Positions 6,664 to 8,266 of a DNA stretch of 8,266 nt are shown piece by piece. The first letter of the stretch is position 1. Every line of letters starts with the position of its first letter. The stretch comes from an uncultured Halieaceae bacterium (GTDB taxonomy: Bacteria; Pseudomonadota; Gammaproteobacteria; Pseudomonadales; Halieaceae). The stretch is from the NCBI GenBank assembly GCA_938045215.1, contig CALINF010000320.1, positions 1-8,266 on the forward strand. Reading direction: 5' to 3'. Below the pieces are notes generated by a model. That model was not told where the DNA came from and ran no database searches. It saw nothing but the letters and a program-made list of their open reading frames with translations. Made by a program: the position numbers and the translations under genes.

Positions 6664-8130
6664 ATGATTAATCATACGGTCGCTCAGTTGATGCACGGAC
6701 TGAGCGAGAAGCAGTTTTCCAGTGAAGAGCTAACCAGAGCATTCCTTGACCGCATTGAGGCGCTCAATGGCTCACTCAATAGCTTTATTACTGTTGATCC
6801 AGATAGCGCTATAAACGCCGCTCGCAAGGCCGATGAGCAGCGCGCGTCGGGTACTGCAAGAGCGCTGACCGGTGTGCCCGTCGCGCACAAGGACATCTTT
6901 TGCACAGCAGGTATGAAAACCAGCTGCGGGTCGCGCATGCTCGATAACTTTGTCCCACCCTACGACGCCACCCTGATCCAGAGATTTCACGAGCAGGGCT
7001 GCGTGTTACTGGGCAAAACAAATATGGACGAGTTTGCTATGGGCTCTTCCAACGAAAACAGCTTTTATGGTCCCGCCCTGAACCCATGGAATACACAGTG
7101 CGTACCCGGCGGCTCATCCGGTGGGTCTGCCGCCGCTGTGGCAGCGGGCATGGCGCCCGCGGCTACAGGCACCGATACCGGGGGGTCTATCCGTCAGCCG
7201 GCCGCATTTTGCGGCATAACCGGGCTAAAACCCACCTATGGCAGAGTGTCTCGACTGGGCATGGTGGCTTTCGCCTCCAGCCTCGACCAGGCAGGCCCAA
7301 TGGCGCGTACCGCAGAAGACTGCGCGTTACTGCTCAATGTTATGGCTGGCCATGACCCGGGAGATTCCACCTCTGCGACCGAGTCAGTTCCAGACTATAC
7401 CGCTGCTCTGGAGGGCTCTTTGGAAGGTTTACGCATCGGCCTGCCATCGCAGTACTTTGGGTCTGGATTGGATGCACAAACGGGGCAGTGTATCGAGGAG
7501 GCACTCAAGGTTCTCGAGCAGCGAGGCGCCATCCTGAAAGAAGTCAGTCTCCCCCACAGCGATCTTACGATTCCAACTTACTACATCGTCGCACCCGCTG
7601 AGGCGTCCACCAACCTGTCGCGTTTTGATGGTGTGCGCTACGGCTATCGTTGTGAGAACCCTGTCGACCTGCATGACCTGTACACACGTACCCGTGAGGA
7701 AGGCTTTGGTGACGAGGTCAAGAGACGCATCCTCGTTGGCACTTACGCGCTGTCGGCTGGATATTACGATGCCTACTATCGCAAGGCCCAGCAGGCTCGC
7801 AGGTTGATCCGGCAGGACTTTCTGGATTGCTTCGAGAACGTCGACATCATCGCAGGACCGACAACACCGGGTCCCGCGTTTGCACTGGGCGCCAAGTCCG
7901 ATGACCCTGTCAGCATGTATCTGGAGGATGTGTATACCCTCGCAGTAAACCTCGCAGGCCTTCCCGGCATGTCAGTACCCGCCGGACTGGTCGATGGCAA
8001 ACCCGTCGGTTTGCAGCTGATCGGCCAGCACTTCGGCGAGTCTACCTTGCTAAACGTGGCGCACCAATTCCAGCTAGCGACCGATTGGCACCTGCAACAG
8101 CCCCAACTGAACCTCGGGGAGATAAGCTGA
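6664..8130 (+). CDS. gatA: Asp-tRNA(Asn)/Glu-tRNA(Gln) amidotransferase subunit A
   Basis: This 488-residue amidase-signature enzyme is the glutaminase subunit: it releases ammonia from glutamine (or asparagine), which is channelled to GatB for transamidation of misacylated tRNA. The Ser-cisSer-Lys triad is intact, with K76 in VPVAHKDIF, S151 in PGGSSGGSAAAVA and the nucleophile S175 in GTDTGGSIRQPA. The 75- and 24-residue intervals match those recalled for Staphylococcus aureus GatA (K79, S154, S178). The amidase signature continues through CGITGLKPTYGRVSR, and the C-terminal part has NLAGLPGMSVPAG and GKPVGLQLIG. AGGA lies 9 nt before the ATG. Length is normal for GatA and there is no frameshift. 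Its last base is the first base of the gatB start codon, which suggests coupled synthesis of the two large subunits. Confidence 0.98.
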   Translation: MINHTVAQLMHGLSEKQFSSEELTRAFLDRIEALNGSLNSFITVDPDSAINAARKADEQRASGTARALTGVPVAHKDIFCTAGMKTSCGSRMLDNFVPPYDATLIQRFHEQGCVLLGKTNMDEFAMGSSNENSFYGPALNPWNTQCVPGGSSGGSAAAVAAGMAPAATGTDTGGSIRQPAAFCGITGLKPTYGRVSRLGMVAFASSLDQAGPMARTAEDCALLLNVMAGHDPGDSTSATESVPDYTAALEGSLEGLRIGLPSQYFGSGLDAQTGQCIEEALKVLEQRGAILKEVSLPHSDLTIPTYYIVAPAEASTNLSRFDGVRYGYRCENPVDLHDLYTRTREEGFGDEVKRRILVGTYALSAGYYDAYYRKAQQARRLIRQDFLDCFENVDIIAGPTTPGPAFALGAKSDDPVSMYLEDVYTLAVNLAGLPGMSVPAGLVDGKPVGLQLIGQHFGESTLLNVAHQFQLATDWHLQQPQLNLGEIS

Positions 8131-8266
8131 TGCCCTGGGAAACTGTTATCGGCCTTGAAGTGCATCTCCAGCTTGCCACCCGCTCCAAGATCTTCTCTGG
8201 TTCCTCCACAGCGTTTGGCGCGGAGCCCAACACGCAGGCTAGCGCCGTAGACCTGGCTATGCCGGG
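8130..8266 (+). CDS. gatB: Asp-tRNA(Asn)/Glu-tRNA(Gln) amidotransferase subunit B, N-terminal fragment (3' end outside window)
   Basis: Only 45 complete codons are visible. They read MPWETVIGLEVHLQLATRSK followed by IFSGSSTAFGAEPNT and a stretch ending AMPG. This is the signature start of GatB, the kinase and transamidase subunit that activates the misacylated aminoacyl-tRNA with ATP and amidates it; the GLEVHLQL motif and the PNT segment are characteristic. Full GatB proteins are about 480 residues, so roughly 90 percent lies to the right. The ATG overlaps the gatA stop by one base (TGATG). A good ribosome-binding site, GGAG at 8118-8121, sits 8 nt upstream inside gatA. Confidence 0.97.
   Translation, partial: MPWETVIGLEVHLQLATRSKIFSGSSTAFGAEPNTQASAVDLAMP

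Overview
The window looks like ordinary core chromosome of a free-living gammaproteobacterium. Two divergent gene blocks meet in a 236-bp intergenic region. On the minus strand, reading leftward from about 6109, lie mreB, mreC, mreD, maf (yhdE type), rng (RNase G) and the N-terminal 524 codons of a YhdP-family AsmA-like protein that runs off the left edge. On the plus strand, reading rightward from 6346, lie gatC, gatA and the first 45 codons of gatB, which runs off the right edge. From memory, this same arrangement (mreBCD-maf-rng-yhdP divergent from gatCAB) occurs in Pseudomonas and related marine gammaproteobacteria. A Pseudomonadales/Cellvibrionales-like host is therefore my best guess, but the family or genus cannot be fixed from this sequence alone. 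Composition is moderately GC-rich and even across the window, and I saw no mobile element, tRNA, rRNA, CRISPR array or foreign-looking island.

Minus-strand block: MreB (actin-like filament), MreC and MreD form the cell-elongation scaffold that positions peptidoglycan synthesis. Maf is a nucleotide pyrophosphatase that limits misincorporation. RNase G matures 16S rRNA and degrades mRNA. The YhdP-like protein belongs to the large AsmA-like family that carries phospholipids toward the outer membrane. Spacing from mreC to rng is very tight (2-nt gap, 1-nt gap, 4-nt overlap), so these genes are almost certainly co-transcribed and translationally coupled. A candidate promoter for the block sits at 6225-6253.

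Plus-strand block: GatCAB is the amidotransferase that converts Glu-tRNA(Gln) and/or Asp-tRNA(Asn) to the correctly charged species. gatA and gatB overlap by one base.

The parts worth a second look are signals at gene starts. The conserved N-terminus of MreC continues 12 codons upstream of the only available ATG, to an ATC codon with an ideal AGGAG ribosome-binding site. The YhdP-like gene has no ATG start ahead of its membrane anchor and probably uses TTG. The gatC leader has no clear ribosome-binding site but carries a perfect 16-bp interrupted palindrome (6309-6324) directly after a candidate promoter. I found no convincing undescribed system here.
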